Numbered from the stretch's first letter, positions 1 to 7,832 are shown. The stretch is 15,598 nucleotides of DNA from an uncultured Eubacteriales bacterium (GCA_959604475.1 CAUHBX010000002.1:1-15598); one strand, 5' to 3'. Numbers and translations: made by a program. The notes: generated by a model from the letters alone, not told the origin.

Positions 1-1
1 G

Positions 2-106
2 AAAAATGCGGCTGTAAGGGTTGCCTTTTACTTAATCACGGCTGTATTTATACTGGCGGCGGGGGTGTTTTATGAAGCGGGAGCGTTCATTTATTTCCAA
101 TTTTAA
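2..106 (+). CDS. MBOAT-family O-acyltransferase, C-terminal end only
   Basis: Only the last 34 codons lie in the window; the frame is open from base 2 and stops with TAA at 104-106. The visible peptide is a hydrophobic helix (about FYLITAVFILAAGVFYEAG) followed by the ending FIYFQF. Many clostridial MBOAT (AlgI/DltB-like) membrane acyltransferases end in NPFIYFRF or a close variant. Such enzymes move an acyl group, usually acetyl, across the membrane for transfer to cell-surface polymers. The following SGNH-type gene starts inside this one (35-nt overlap), so the two are almost certainly translated together; this gene order is typical of envelope O-acylation modules. The family call rests on a short terminal motif plus context, so another polytopic membrane protein is possible. 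Confidence 0.65.
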   Translation, partial: KNAAVRVAFYLITAVFILAAGVFYEAGAFIYFQF

Positions 107-1130
107 ATTAATAGCGGAGGTGCTCGCCTTTGTTCTGCTGTTTTTAGGCGCTTACTCCTTTATAGAGGGCAGATATGCGCAGGCTGCTTCAAAAAATGTT
201 GTCAACGCATGGACAAAAAGCAGGTTTGACGGTTTTTACGGCCAGGAGGAAAACAGCATTGACATGGTGTTTATCGGTTCCTCACACTCCTACTGTACAT
301 TTGACCCGGAAAATTTCGACAGCGTTATGGGCACGTCCTCGTGGCAGCTTGGCACACCGCTACAGCATTATGACACAAGCCTTTACGTTTTAAAGGAGGT
401 ATATAAAACCCAGAAGCCTAAGGTTGTCGTACTGGAGCTTTATTGGGATATGCTTGACGATGAGTTTGACATGAAGCAGGCCAATTCCTTTTTTGAGGTT
501 GTAAGAAACAGGGAAGAGGTTGAGGCCGATTATGTGAAAAATGTGTTCCCGCTTAACGAAAAGGTCAAATACAAACTGCTGCCCATAAGGTATCAGCAGG
601 ATTACTTTGCCTATGAAAGCGATTCGCTTGAAAAGGAAGCCGTAAGCAGACTGGGAGTCAGTCAAAAGGCGGCCCCTGAGACCAACGGGACGGAATATTA
701 CCTGGCAAAGGGCTATACCTACTGCGATACAGTTATACCGCAGAGCGAGCTGGATGAGACAAACCAGTTCAAGGGGCTTGACGGGGAAGGCTGGAAGGCC
801 GATGATACCCAGGTCGAGTATCTGAGGCAGTTCGTTGAGCTGTGCAGGCAGAACGGCTCGGAGGTTGCGTTTGTGACGGCGCCGATTGCGAATGTGTCAA
901 TGGGCTACATCAGTAATTATGATGCAATCCATAACGCAGTGGCTGAAATATCTGAGGGGCTCGGCGTTAAATACCTGGATTTCAACATTGTAAACAGGGA
1001 TGAAAAGCTGCTTAAGCTGGAGAATTTCAGAGATGACGCCCATCTTAACGACAGCGGTGTTAAGATTGCTGATGACTATTATGTGAACTGGCTTATGAAT
1101 AACACAGAATATTTTGGAAATAATAATTGA
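72..1130 (+). CDS. Membrane-anchored SGNH-hydrolase-like protein (O-acyltransferase partner)
   Basis: 352 residues. One N-terminal membrane segment (about residues 13-31) is followed by an extracytoplasmic domain. SGNH-type signatures are visible: a block-I-like GSSH at 69-72, which would hold the nucleophilic serine, and near the C-terminus a D-x-x-H motif (D321, H324, in RDDAHLND) that would complete the triad. This is the layout of DltD/AlgX-like proteins that work with MBOAT acyltransferases to place O-acyl groups on wall or capsule polymers. The upstream partial gene is such an MBOAT candidate and overlaps this start by 35 nt. The ATG at 72 is preceded by a G-rich stretch (GGGGGTG) serving as ribosome binding site. 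Substrate unknown. Family confidence is good for the fold and moderate for the acyl-transfer role. Confidence 0.75.
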   Translation: MKRERSFISNFKLIAEVLAFVLLFLGAYSFIEGRYAQAASKNVVNAWTKSRFDGFYGQEENSIDMVFIGSSHSYCTFDPENFDSVMGTSSWQLGTPLQHYDTSLYVLKEVYKTQKPKVVVLELYWDMLDDEFDMKQANSFFEVVRNREEVEADYVKNVFPLNEKVKYKLLPIRYQQDYFAYESDSLEKEAVSRLGVSQKAAPETNGTEYYLAKGYTYCDTVIPQSELDETNQFKGLDGEGWKADDTQVEYLRQFVELCRQNGSEVAFVTAPIANVSMGYISNYDAIHNAVAEISEGLGVKYLDFNIVNRDEKLLKLENFRDDAHLNDSGVKIADDYYVNWLMNNTEYFGNNN

Positions 1131-1137
1131 TGACAGC

Positions 1138-1161
1138 CCCGCGCTATTGCAAAAACGCGGG
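1138..1161 (+). terminator. Weak hairpin after the SGNH gene
   Basis: A 6-bp perfect GC stem (CCCGCG at 1138-1143, CGCGGG at 1156-1161) with a 12-nt loop lies 8 nt after the stop codon. It is followed by AAATAG, not a U-run, so it is at best a weak terminator or an mRNA 3'-end stabiliser. The rest of the 89-nt gap before glnS shows no convincing -35/-10 pair. Confidence 0.3.
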
Positions 1162-1219
1162 AAATAGTGTAGATTATAGTATTAAGATGGTAAATTATAA
1201 GGATACGGAGGAGCATTAA

Positions 1220-2914
1220 ATGTCAGAAGAAAATATAACAGCAGCAGACGGAAAGGATAATAATCTGAGCGGTACGGGTAACTTTATACATAGCTACATT
1301 CAGGACGACCTTAAGGGGGAGCTTAATAAAATACACACACGCTTTCCTCCCGAACCAAACGGATACCTTCATATAGGACACGCAAAGAGCATATGCCTTA
1401 ATTTCGGTCTTGCCAAGTTATACGGCGGCAAATGCAACCTGCGTTTTGACGATACAAACCCTTCAAAGGAAGATGTCGAGTATGTCGAGAGTATTGAAGA
1501 GGATGTAAAATGGCTTGGCTTTGACTGGCAGGACAGGCTTTACTTCGCTTCGTCATACTTTGATAAATTTTACGAAATTGCCGTTGAGCTTATTAAAAAA
1601 GGAAAGGCATATGTATGCGACCTTAACGCAGAGGAAATGAGGCAGTACAGAGGCACCTTAAGCACACCGGGCAAGGAAAGCCCCTACAGGGACAGAAGCG
1701 CTGAGGAAAACCTTGAGCTTTTTGAAAAAATGAAAAACGGGGAATTTCCGGACGGCTCGAGAACGCTCAGGGCTAAAATTGATATGGCGTCTCCAAACAT
1801 TAATATGAGGGACCCTGTTTTATACAGGATTGCCCATGCGAGCCATCACAGGACAGGCGATAAATGGTGCATTTATCCTATGTACGATTTTGCCCATCCG
1901 TTGGAGGACGCGATTGAGGGAATAACGCATTCAATCTGCACAATGGAATTTGAAGACCACAGGCCCCTTTACGACTGGGTTGTAAGGGAAGCCGGATATA
2001 CAGTAAATCCTCCAAGACAGATTGAGTTTGCAAGGCTTAACCTTACAAATACTGTAATGAGCAAAAGGAAGCTCCGTGCCCTTGTTGAAAACGGCCTTGT
2101 TGACGGCTGGGACGACCCGAGGATGCCTACTGTAAGCGGACTTAGAAGAAGGGGCTATACTCCGGAGGCAATAAGGGACTTCTGTGAAAGGATAGGGGTT
2201 TCAAAGGCCAACAGCTGTGTTGACAGCGCTTTGCTTGATTATTGTCTGAGGGAAGACCTTAAGGCAAAGGCAAAGGTTGTGATGGCTGTGCTTGACCCCG
2301 TTAAGGTTGTAATAACCAACTATCCCGAGGGGCAGATTGAGTTCATGGAATTGGACAATAACCCCGAAAACCCCGAAATGGGCAAAAGGACAGTGCCATT
2401 CGGCAGGGAATTGTATATTGAAAGAGAGGACTTCATGGAGGAGCCCGTTAAAAAGTTTTTCCGTCTGGCGCCGGGCAAGGAGGTACGCCTTAAGGGCGCT
2501 TACTTTGTTACCTGCACAGACGTTGTGAAGGACGAAAACGGCGTGATAACTGAAATCCACTGTACCTACGACCCTGAGACAAGAAGCGGTTCGGGCTTCG
2601 AGGGCAGGAAGGTTAAGGGAACTCTCCACTGGGTGTGCGCAGATGACTGCGTAAGCGCAGAGGCAAGGCTTTATGACTATATGATGCTGGATAATCCAAA
2701 CGACCCAAGCGGCGAAATGATTATGAATGAAAGCTCAGTAATAATTAGGGATAACTGCAAGATAGAGCCGTCAATCAAAGAGGCTGAAAAAGGAGACAGG
2801 TTCCAGTTTATGAGAAACGGATATTTCTGCGTTGACACCAAGGATACAACAGATGACAGGCTTGTGTTCAACAGGATAGTTCCGCTTAAAAGCTCATTCA
2901 AAATAAACAAATAA
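1220..2914 (+). CDS. glnS: Glutaminyl-tRNA synthetase (GlnRS)
   Basis: 564 residues, the usual length for bacterial GlnRS. It attaches glutamine directly to tRNA-Gln in the cytoplasm using ATP. Class I motifs are intact: HIGH as H51-I-G-H54 within [15 protein letters not shown], and the KMSKS equivalent as VMSKR (279-283) within NTVMSKRKL. The C-terminal half has the two beta-barrel anticodon-binding regions, recognisable in stretches such as [10 protein letters not shown]. The GlnRS-type motifs and the beta-barrel C-terminus separate it from GluRS. The start has a strong GGAGGAG five bases upstream. Many Gram-positives lack GlnRS and make Gln-tRNA through misacylated Glu-tRNA and GatCAB; a subset of Clostridia carry glnS, often regarded as acquired. 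No T-box leader is visible upstream. Confidence 0.97.
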   Translation: MSEENITAADGKDNNLSGTGNFIHSYIQDDLKGELNKIHTRFPPEPNGYLHIGHAKSICLNFGLAKLYGGKCNLRFDDTNPSKEDVEYVESIEEDVKWLGFDWQDRLYFASSYFDKFYEIAVELIKKGKAYVCDLNAEEMRQYRGTLSTPGKESPYRDRSAEENLELFEKMKNGEFPDGSRTLRAKIDMASPNINMRDPVLYRIAHASHHRTGDKWCIYPMYDFAHPLEDAIEGITHSICTMEFEDHRPLYDWVVREAGYTVNPPRQIEFARLNLTNTVMSKRKLRALVENGLVDGWDDPRMPTVSGLRRRGYTPEAIRDFCERIGVSKANSCVDSALLDYCLREDLKAKAKVVMAVLDPVKVVITNYPEGQIEFMELDNNPENPEMGKRTVPFGRELYIEREDFMEEPVKKFFRLAPGKEVRLKGAYFVTCTDVVKDENGVITEIHCTYDPETRSGSGFEGRKVKGTLHWVCADDCVSAEARLYDYMMLDNPNDPSGEMIMNESSVIIRDNCKIEPSIKEAEKGDRFQFMRNGYFCVDTKDTTDDRLVFNRIVPLKSSFKINK

Positions 2915-2923
2915 CTTTAAGCA

Positions 2924-2949
2924 AAAGGCGGATAATTTTATCCGCCTTT
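2924..2949 (+). terminator. Perfect 11-bp hairpin between glnS and proB
   Basis: AAAGGCGGATA (2924-2934) pairs completely with TATCCGCCTTT (2939-2949) around a 4-nt loop, 9 nt after the glnS stop. The 3' arm ends in TTT but is followed by ACGTC, so the U-tract is short. It may be an imperfect intrinsic terminator, an attenuator or a 3'-end stabiliser for glnS mRNA. The proB start lies only 26 nt further on, leaving no room for a separate promoter after the hairpin. Confidence 0.5.
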
Positions 2950-2975
2950 ACGTCAATAGATTGAGGTATTTTACA

Positions 2976-3770
2976 ATGAATATTCAGGACAGGTTCAAGG
3001 ATTATAAGACTATAGTAATAAAGGTAGGGACGTCAACAATAACATATCCCAACGGAAATCTCAATTTCAGAATGATAGACAGGCTTTGCTGGATGATGTC
3101 GGACCTTAAAAACAGGGATAAAAACGTTGTGCTCGTTTCGTCGGGGGCAATCGGCGTCGGCTCAAAAAGGCTGGGCTTTGAAACAAGGCCGCAGCTTACA
3201 AGGGAAAAGCAGGCGTCTGCCGCGGTCGGCCAGGCGATACTAATGCAGATATATCAAAGCTTTTTTAATACATATACACAGACTGTAGCGCAGATACTGC
3301 TTACAAAAACGGATTTTGAGCACGGTATACGCAGGACTAATACTGAGAATACCTTTGCGGAGCTTATATCAAGGGGAATTATACCTATTGTAAATGCAAA
3401 TGACACAACGAGTACATACGAAATTGAGTTCAGTGACAACGACCGCCTTGCGGCAAATGTAGCAGCGCTTTTAAAGGCCGACCTGCTTATACTCCTTACA
3501 GATATAGACGCGCTGTATGACTGCGACCCGAGACAAAATCCAAACGCGAAGCGCATAAAGATAGTTGAGAAGGTAACTTGTGAAATAGAGGGCATGGCGG
3601 GAAAGGCCGGCTCAAAATTTTCTGTCGGCGGCATGGCCACAAAAATATCGGCCGCAAAGCTGTGCGCTGAAAACGGAGTGGATATGGTGATAGCCGACGG
3701 AAGCGATGCCGCCATAATTGAAAAGGTTGTGGACGGAGAGGATGTAGGCACTCTGTTTATAGGCAGGTAA
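2976..3770 (+). CDS. proB: Glutamate 5-kinase (short form without PUA domain)
   Basis: First step of proline synthesis: ATP-dependent phosphorylation of glutamate to gamma-glutamyl phosphate, handed to ProA. 264 residues form a single amino-acid-kinase domain: KVGTS (16-20), SSGAIGVG (55-62), SDNDRL (153-158), LLTDIDALYD (173-182) and GGMATK (218-223). The C-terminal PUA domain of the roughly 367-residue E. coli and B. subtilis enzymes is absent, as in many Clostridia. I prefer ATG at 2976: TGAGG at 2962-2966 gives correct Shine-Dalgarno spacing, whereas an in-frame TTG at 2961 would overlap that site. First gene of a run leading to proA, but separated from it by two other genes. Confidence 0.95.
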   Translation: MNIQDRFKDYKTIVIKVGTSTITYPNGNLNFRMIDRLCWMMSDLKNRDKNVVLVSSGAIGVGSKRLGFETRPQLTREKQASAAVGQAILMQIYQSFFNTYTQTVAQILLTKTDFEHGIRRTNTENTFAELISRGIIPIVNANDTTSTYEIEFSDNDRLAANVAALLKADLLILLTDIDALYDCDPRQNPNAKRIKIVEKVTCEIEGMAGKAGSKFSVGGMATKISAAKLCAENGVDMVIADGSDAAIIEKVVDGEDVGTLFIGR

Positions 3771-3782
3771 AGGAGGATTTTC

Positions 3783-4130
3783 ATGGACGAAGAAAAAAAC
3801 AGCCTTCCTTATTATGAGAGGAAGTACGATTACTATGAAAACAGGAACTATGATACCTATGACTATATGAAGGACGCCCAGAGCATAAATACAAGGGAGG
3901 AACCGTCGACGGCAGCAAAGGTGCTTCTTTTGCTTATGGCTATTTTTTTCAATATGCTGGGAGCAATTATAGGGGCAGTGGTAGGCGGAATTTACATGAA
4001 TAAGGACGCCCAGGGCTATAAAAGCTACGGCAAGGTTCTGCTTATAATCAGCATTGTATTCCTTGTGCTGGACATACTTTTCTGGGTTTTCTTTTTTATG
4101 CTGGTCAGCAATTATGTGATACTTTATTAG
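3783..4130 (+). CDS. Small tyrosine-rich membrane protein, unknown function
   Basis: 115 residues, no family recognised. The first 28 residues are strongly acidic and aromatic, with eight tyrosines (for example YYERKYDYY). A linker to about residue 45 leads into two hydrophobic helices. The first (about 46-71) contains small-residue packing motifs (GAIIGAVVGG); the second (about 84-108) is very aromatic (FWVFFFML). A short KDAQGYKSYGK loop joins them. Expected topology is a helical hairpin with both ends on the same side of the membrane. It starts 12 nt after proB behind a textbook AAAGGAGG and ends 12 nt before the folate gene, so it is co-transcribed with the proline/folate genes. Nothing in it points to transport or catalysis. 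Confidence 0.85.
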   Translation: MDEEKNSLPYYERKYDYYENRNYDTYDYMKDAQSINTREEPSTAAKVLLLLMAIFFNMLGAIIGAVVGGIYMNKDAQGYKSYGKVLLIISIVFLVLDILFWVFFFMLVSNYVILY

Positions 4131-4142
4131 GGGTGACTGCAC

Positions 4143-4706
4143 TTGAAGGACGAAATGCGTAAATTATTTATTGACGAGAGAAAAAATATACCCGATGACG
4201 TGAAAAAGGAAGCCGGAAGGTCTATATTTGAAAAGCTGATATCATCTGACGCGTATAAAAATGCCAAAAGTATTTTTATTTACATAAGCATGAAAAATGA
4301 GGCGCCGACTATTGATATTATCAATAGGGCCATTAGGGACAAAAAGACTGTGGCTGTACCAATATCCCTTAAAGACAGGGAGATGTTTTTTGTGCCTGTA
4401 ACGAGGCTTGATAATCTGGTTAAAACAAAATTCGGAGTTCTGGAGCCGGTATGCACCAGGGAAGATGAAATATTTCCTTCAAGTGACAGCCTGCTTGTTG
4501 TGCCGGGCGTTGCCTTTGACATTGCGGGTCGGCGCATGGGCTACGGAGGAGGCTATTATGACACTTATATCGAGAAGTACAATATTGAAAATACCGTCGC
4601 CCTAGCCTTTGACATACAGGTAAAGGACAGCATACCATATGAGAAGCACGATAAAATAATGAAGACAATAATAACTGAAAAAAGGAAATTGGGAGGGATA
4701 ATATGA
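4143..4706 (+). CDS. 5-formyltetrahydrofolate cyclo-ligase
   Basis: 187 residues, the normal family length. It uses ATP to convert 5-formyl-THF (folinic acid) to 5,10-methenyl-THF, returning a storage form to the one-carbon pool. Family signatures: FGVLEP (97-102), LLVVPGVAFD (117-126) and the hallmark MGYGGGYYD (132-140), plus a basic N-terminus (RKLFIDERK). The chosen start is TTG at 4143, with AGGGGTG overlapping the preceding stop codon as ribosome binding site; an ATG at 4155 is the alternative and would trim four residues. The stop codon overlaps the proA start (ATGA at 4703-4706), implying translational coupling. The enzyme is known as YgfA/MTHFS in other bacteria; I leave the symbol blank because usage varies. 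Confidence 0.95.
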   Translation: MKDEMRKLFIDERKNIPDDVKKEAGRSIFEKLISSDAYKNAKSIFIYISMKNEAPTIDIINRAIRDKKTVAVPISLKDREMFFVPVTRLDNLVKTKFGVLEPVCTREDEIFPSSDSLLVVPGVAFDIAGRRMGYGGGYYDTYIEKYNIENTVALAFDIQVKDSIPYEKHDKIMKTIITEKRKLGGII

Positions 4707-5944
4707 GCAGGCTTACTGAAATGGGACAAAGGGCCAAGGATGCGTCGGTCGTACTGGCAAAGCTTAAGGCTCCGGAAAAAAACAAGGCACTTATTGCTTC
4801 TGCAAAGGCGCTGGAGGATAATATTGAAAAAGTACTGGAGGCCAATAAAAAGGATGTCGCGGCTGCGGTTGAAAACGGCATAAAGGGCGCTTTTATCGAC
4901 AGGCTTACGCTTACAAAGGCCAGAGTTAAAGAAATGGCCGACGGCCTTAGGGACGTGGCAAAGCTTGACGACCCAATCGGAGAGGTGCTTTATATGAAAA
5001 CCCTTGACAACGGCCTTATAATCGGTAAAAAAAGGGTGCCCATGGGTGTTATAGGCATTATATTTGAGGCCAGGCCGAACGTAACGGCCGATGCCTTCGG
5101 CCTGTGCCTTAAGGCCGGAAGCGCCACAATATTAAGGGGCGGCAAGGAAGCTTTTAACTCCAATACGACGATTGTCAATATTTTCAGGGAAGCGCTTGAA
5201 AATATAGGGCTTCCAAAGGACATTGTGCAGATGGTGGAGGATACAAGCAGGGATACCGCCACTGAAATGATGAGACTTAACGGCTATATCGACGTTCTTA
5301 TACCCAGGGGAGGGGCTGGCCTCATACAGTCTGTTGTACAAAACAGCACGGTGCCTGTAATCGAGACAGGAACAGGCAACTGCCACATCTATGTGGACGA
5401 GAGTGCAGACCTGGAAAAGGCGGCCGCTATTGTAATAAACGCGAAAACGCAGAGGCCCGGTGTGTGCAACGCCTGCGAAAGCCTGCTGGTGCATGAGGCT
5501 GTTGCCGATAAATTCATTCCTATGGTTTCAAAGGCGCTGAAGGAGAAAAACGTCGAGATAAGGGGCGATAAAGCCTTTGTAGACATAGCCGGCGCTGTAC
5601 CCGCTGCTGCTGAGGACTGGGGCATGGAATTCAACGACCTTATTATATCCGCCAGGGTCGTTAAAGACGTCGACGAGGCAATCGGTCACATAAGAAAATA
5701 CGGAACAACGCATTCGGAGTGCATTGTTACGGAAAGCTATACAAACGCCCAGAAATTCCTCGACGAGGTAGACGCGGCCGCTGTGTATGTCAACGCCTCC
5801 ACACGCTTTACTGACGGAGGGCAGTTTGGCTTCGGCGCCGAGATAGGAATAAGCACGCAGAAGCTGCATGCGAGGGGACCCATGGGGCTTAAGGAAATAA
5901 CTACGACTAAATATATTATTTACGGAAACGGACAGATAAGATAA
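4703..5944 (+). CDS. proA: Gamma-glutamyl phosphate reductase
   Basis: Second step of proline synthesis: NADPH-dependent reduction of gamma-glutamyl phosphate to glutamate semialdehyde, which cyclises to pyrroline-5-carboxylate. 413 residues, full length for ProA, aldehyde-dehydrogenase fold. The catalytic cysteine is C255 in QRPGVCNACE; the ProA-typical GVIGIIFEARPNVTADAFGL and LRGGKEAFNSN are also present, as is the C-terminal RGPMGLKEITTTKY. It overlaps the preceding folate gene by 4 nt (ATGA) with GGGAGGG as ribosome binding site. Its own TAA shares one base with the queH start (TAATG). A separate proC is needed to finish proline and is not in the window. Confidence 0.97.
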   Translation: MSRLTEMGQRAKDASVVLAKLKAPEKNKALIASAKALEDNIEKVLEANKKDVAAAVENGIKGAFIDRLTLTKARVKEMADGLRDVAKLDDPIGEVLYMKTLDNGLIIGKKRVPMGVIGIIFEARPNVTADAFGLCLKAGSATILRGGKEAFNSNTTIVNIFREALENIGLPKDIVQMVEDTSRDTATEMMRLNGYIDVLIPRGGAGLIQSVVQNSTVPVIETGTGNCHIYVDESADLEKAAAIVINAKTQRPGVCNACESLLVHEAVADKFIPMVSKALKEKNVEIRGDKAFVDIAGAVPAAAEDWGMEFNDLIISARVVKDVDEAIGHIRKYGTTHSECIVTESYTNAQKFLDEVDAAAVYVNASTRFTDGGQFGFGAEIGISTQKLHARGPMGLKEITTTKYIIYGNGQIR

Positions 5945-6558
5945 TGAATAAAATCAATTATCAAAAGGAACTGGACAAAATAATAGAAAAAGACGGAAAT
6001 TCGAAGCCAAGGCTTCTGCTTCATAGCTGCTGCGCTCCGTGCAGCAGCTATGTTCTTGAGTACCTGAGCAGGCATTTTGATATAACGGTGTTTTATTTTA
6101 ACCCCAATATATCACCGGAGAGCGAATATGTGAAAAGGGTTAACGAGGTAAAAAGGCTGATTGCTGAAATGCCGGAATGCACAGGGGTAAAGTTTTTGGA
6201 AGGCAGATATGAGCCGCAGGAATTTTATGACTGCGCCAGGGGGCTTGAGGACGAGCCGGAGGGCGGTGAACGCTGCCTTAAATGCTTCCGCCTGCGCCTT
6301 ATGGAAGCTGCGAGGGCGGCTAAGGAAATAAATGCCGATTATGTGTGCACTACCCTTACCATTAGCCCCCTTAAGAATGCCGAAAATCTAAACCGTATAG
6401 GTGAAGAGGCGGCCGCAAGCCTTGGAATAAAGTGGCTTCCGTCGGATTTTAAAAAGAAAAACGGATATAAACGCTCAATAGAGCTGTCTGATAAATATAA
6501 TCTGTTCAGGCAGAACTACTGCGGGTGTATATTTTCAAAAAGAGACAATATCATCTAA
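5944..6558 (+). CDS. queH: Epoxyqueuosine reductase QueH
   Basis: 204 residues of the former DUF208 family, a non-orthologous replacement of the cobalamin-dependent QueG. It removes the epoxide of epoxyqueuosine at tRNA position 34, the last step of queuosine synthesis. The metal-binding cysteines are all visible: C29-C30-A-P-C33, the ERCLKC pair C111/C114, and YCGC near the end (C193/C195). QueH is known to hold an iron-sulfur cluster next to a single metal ion, using such cysteines. It starts at the last base of the proA stop (TAATG), so it is translationally coupled to proA although the pathway is unrelated. It is the last gene of the run; the DNA after it becomes AT-rich. Confidence 0.93.
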   Translation: MNKINYQKELDKIIEKDGNSKPRLLLHSCCAPCSSYVLEYLSRHFDITVFYFNPNISPESEYVKRVNEVKRLIAEMPECTGVKFLEGRYEPQEFYDCARGLEDEPEGGERCLKCFRLRLMEAARAAKEINADYVCTTLTISPLKNAENLNRIGEEAAASLGIKWLPSDFKKKNGYKRSIELSDKYNLFRQNYCGCIFSKRDNII

Positions 6559-6587
6559 GCCGATGGTGGTGTTACGTTGTTAAAATA

Positions 6588-6606
6588 AGTGTTAGCTATT
6601 GACACT
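6588..6606 (+). terminator. Possible weak terminator after queH
   Basis: AGTGTTA (6588-6594) and TGACACT (6600-6606) form a 7-bp stem with one G-T pair and a 5-nt loop, about 30 nt after queH. It is followed only by AATTC, not a U-run. It is the best 3'-end candidate for the proB-queH run but is weak. Confidence 0.25.
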
Positions 6607-6678
6607 AATTCTATCACATCAAATATACTGCTTTTGGGGAAATAGTTAAAATAAATTTTTTCGTTGTCTGCAATAAAT

Positions 6679-6694
6679 ACTCTTAGGTAAGAGT
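6679..6694 (-). terminator. Short inverted repeat spanning the orphan gene's stop codon
   Basis: ACTCTTA and TAAGAGT (read from the minus strand) face each other across two bases, with the TAA stop inside the repeat, followed in the transcript by ATTTATT. With a realistic loop the stem is only 5-6 bp. It may mark transcript termination right at the end of the minus-strand gene. Confidence 0.3.
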
Positions 6695-7786
6695 AACAAT
6701 ATCAACCAAACCACTATCGGGATGATACTTTAAGGCTACTGTGGTTTTTCTGATATGGTCATGAATGGTCGGAAGTTCAATACAGACATTAAACATTAGG
6801 TCACCATATTGATTTTCTTTTAGGTTGTATATGTAGTTTGCGCATATTTTATTAAAGATTTCTTTGGCAAAGCGTTCTTTATCGCCCGAATCATAGCCCA
6901 ACGATTCTATAATTTGCCCTTTCCCTTTTTCCTTGTCTGTAAGATATTTACCCCATTTATCATCCGAAATATTCAGGACAATTTTCTCAAAAGAATTAAA
7001 TTTGGGAAATAGTGCATTGAATGAAAAACTAACATCGTCTTTGTCTGGCACTACACTTTCTATTTTATAACTTAGAAACGCTCCATAACTGTCATCGTTT
7101 ATACTTGAAAGCAAAAATCCGTTGGATTCGAATGGAAACCCTCGCTCATTAATATTTACTTTATCTGCATAGTCCGAAGAGTGCGGCACAATTATTTTAT
7201 TCTTGTTTTTTATACAGACATTCGTAAGTATGTAGGAAATGTAACTTTTGAACAAAGATGCATATGTTAAATCTGCGAATCCTGTAAACCACGGATATGG
7301 ATAAAGTCCCTCAACAATTTTCTGCCTCTGGTTTCCGCTTAGGCGATTTATGTAGATTAGGAAGTACTGACTGCTGTGAATATACTTAGATTTATGACAT
7401 TTTGCCAATACAGATTTTATTGCGGAACATAGCTGTCGTTGAGAATCAGGATGTTGTAAGCAGTCAATGTAATCGCCGCATAGAATACTATAAGTGCTTT
7501 CCTTATCTAAAAGTGGAATTAACTTTTCAAACACAAAGTATCCATAGTTAGAGGATTTAATTAGACTTGTGTCTATAACAAAACATGTCTCAAATCTATC
7601 CTTATTCTGATTTGGAATCAGAGCTCCTTTTAACGCATCATAAGATATATTTTTTAAGGCTAGCTGTTTCTGTAATGTTTCAAAACCATATTGAATGGTC
7701 TCATAGACATTCTCATCATTAAGTTCTAAACAACATTTCATAACAGGATATAAAAGAAAACCTTTTGCATCAAAAGTATAAATCAT
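6683..7786 (-). CDS. Orphan hypothetical protein, AT-rich, probably acquired
   Basis: 367 residues; I do not recognise a family. No signal peptide or membrane segment is evident, so it is expected to be cytoplasmic. The pattern of alternating hydrophobic strands and amphipathic helices suggests an alpha/beta fold. Short features: FVIDTSLIKSSNYGYFVFEKL near residue 70, seven cysteines in the first half without a clear metal motif, a basic DKEKGKGQ loop near 285, and a strand-rich C-terminus ending VALKYHPDSGLVDIVTLT. Codon use is visibly AT-richer than in queH or the sigma factor gene. The start has AGAGGTGA at proper distance and a sigma-A promoter directly upstream. It is single-gene, opposite to its neighbours, and lies in a foreign-looking stretch. 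A role in defence or another accessory function is only a guess. Confidence 0.8.
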   Translation of the reverse strand: MIYTFDAKGFLLYPVMKCCLELNDENVYETIQYGFETLQKQLALKNISYDALKGALIPNQNKDRFETCFVIDTSLIKSSNYGYFVFEKLIPLLDKESTYSILCGDYIDCLQHPDSQRQLCSAIKSVLAKCHKSKYIHSSQYFLIYINRLSGNQRQKIVEGLYPYPWFTGFADLTYASLFKSYISYILTNVCIKNKNKIIVPHSSDYADKVNINERGFPFESNGFLLSSINDDSYGAFLSYKIESVVPDKDDVSFSFNALFPKFNSFEKIVLNISDDKWGKYLTDKEKGKGQIIESLGYDSGDKERFAKEIFNKICANYIYNLKENQYGDLMFNVCIELPTIHDHIRKTTVALKYHPDSGLVDIVTLT

Positions 7787-7803
7787 AGTTTCACCTCTGT
7801 CTG

Positions 7804-7832
7804 ATTATACCAATAACACAAAAATTCTTCAA
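7804..7832 (-). promoter_or_regulatory. Sigma-A promoter of the orphan gene
   Basis: On the minus strand TTGAAG (7827-7832) and a perfect TATAAT (7804-7809) are separated by 17 bp, 17 nt before the ATG. Spacing and -10 are ideal; the -35 matches four of six positions. The short leader contains the Shine-Dalgarno AGAGGTGA and nothing else. Confidence 0.65.

Noticed and set aside
1131..1219. T-box or other riboswitch and promoter ahead of glnS
   Set aside because: The gap is only 89 nt, with no T-box sequence or specifier-stem room; TTGCAA and TATAGT are 22 bp apart, too far for a normal promoter.
2961..2975. TTG at 2961 as the proB start
   Set aside because: It coincides with the TGAGG ribosome binding site of the ATG at 2976, and the extra residues are not part of the kinase domain.
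3254..4142. Long minus-strand open frames opposite proB and the small membrane protein
   Set aside because: They overlap well-supported plus-strand genes, overlap each other, lack plausible ribosome binding sites and have no recognisable domains; they mirror codon bias of the real genes.
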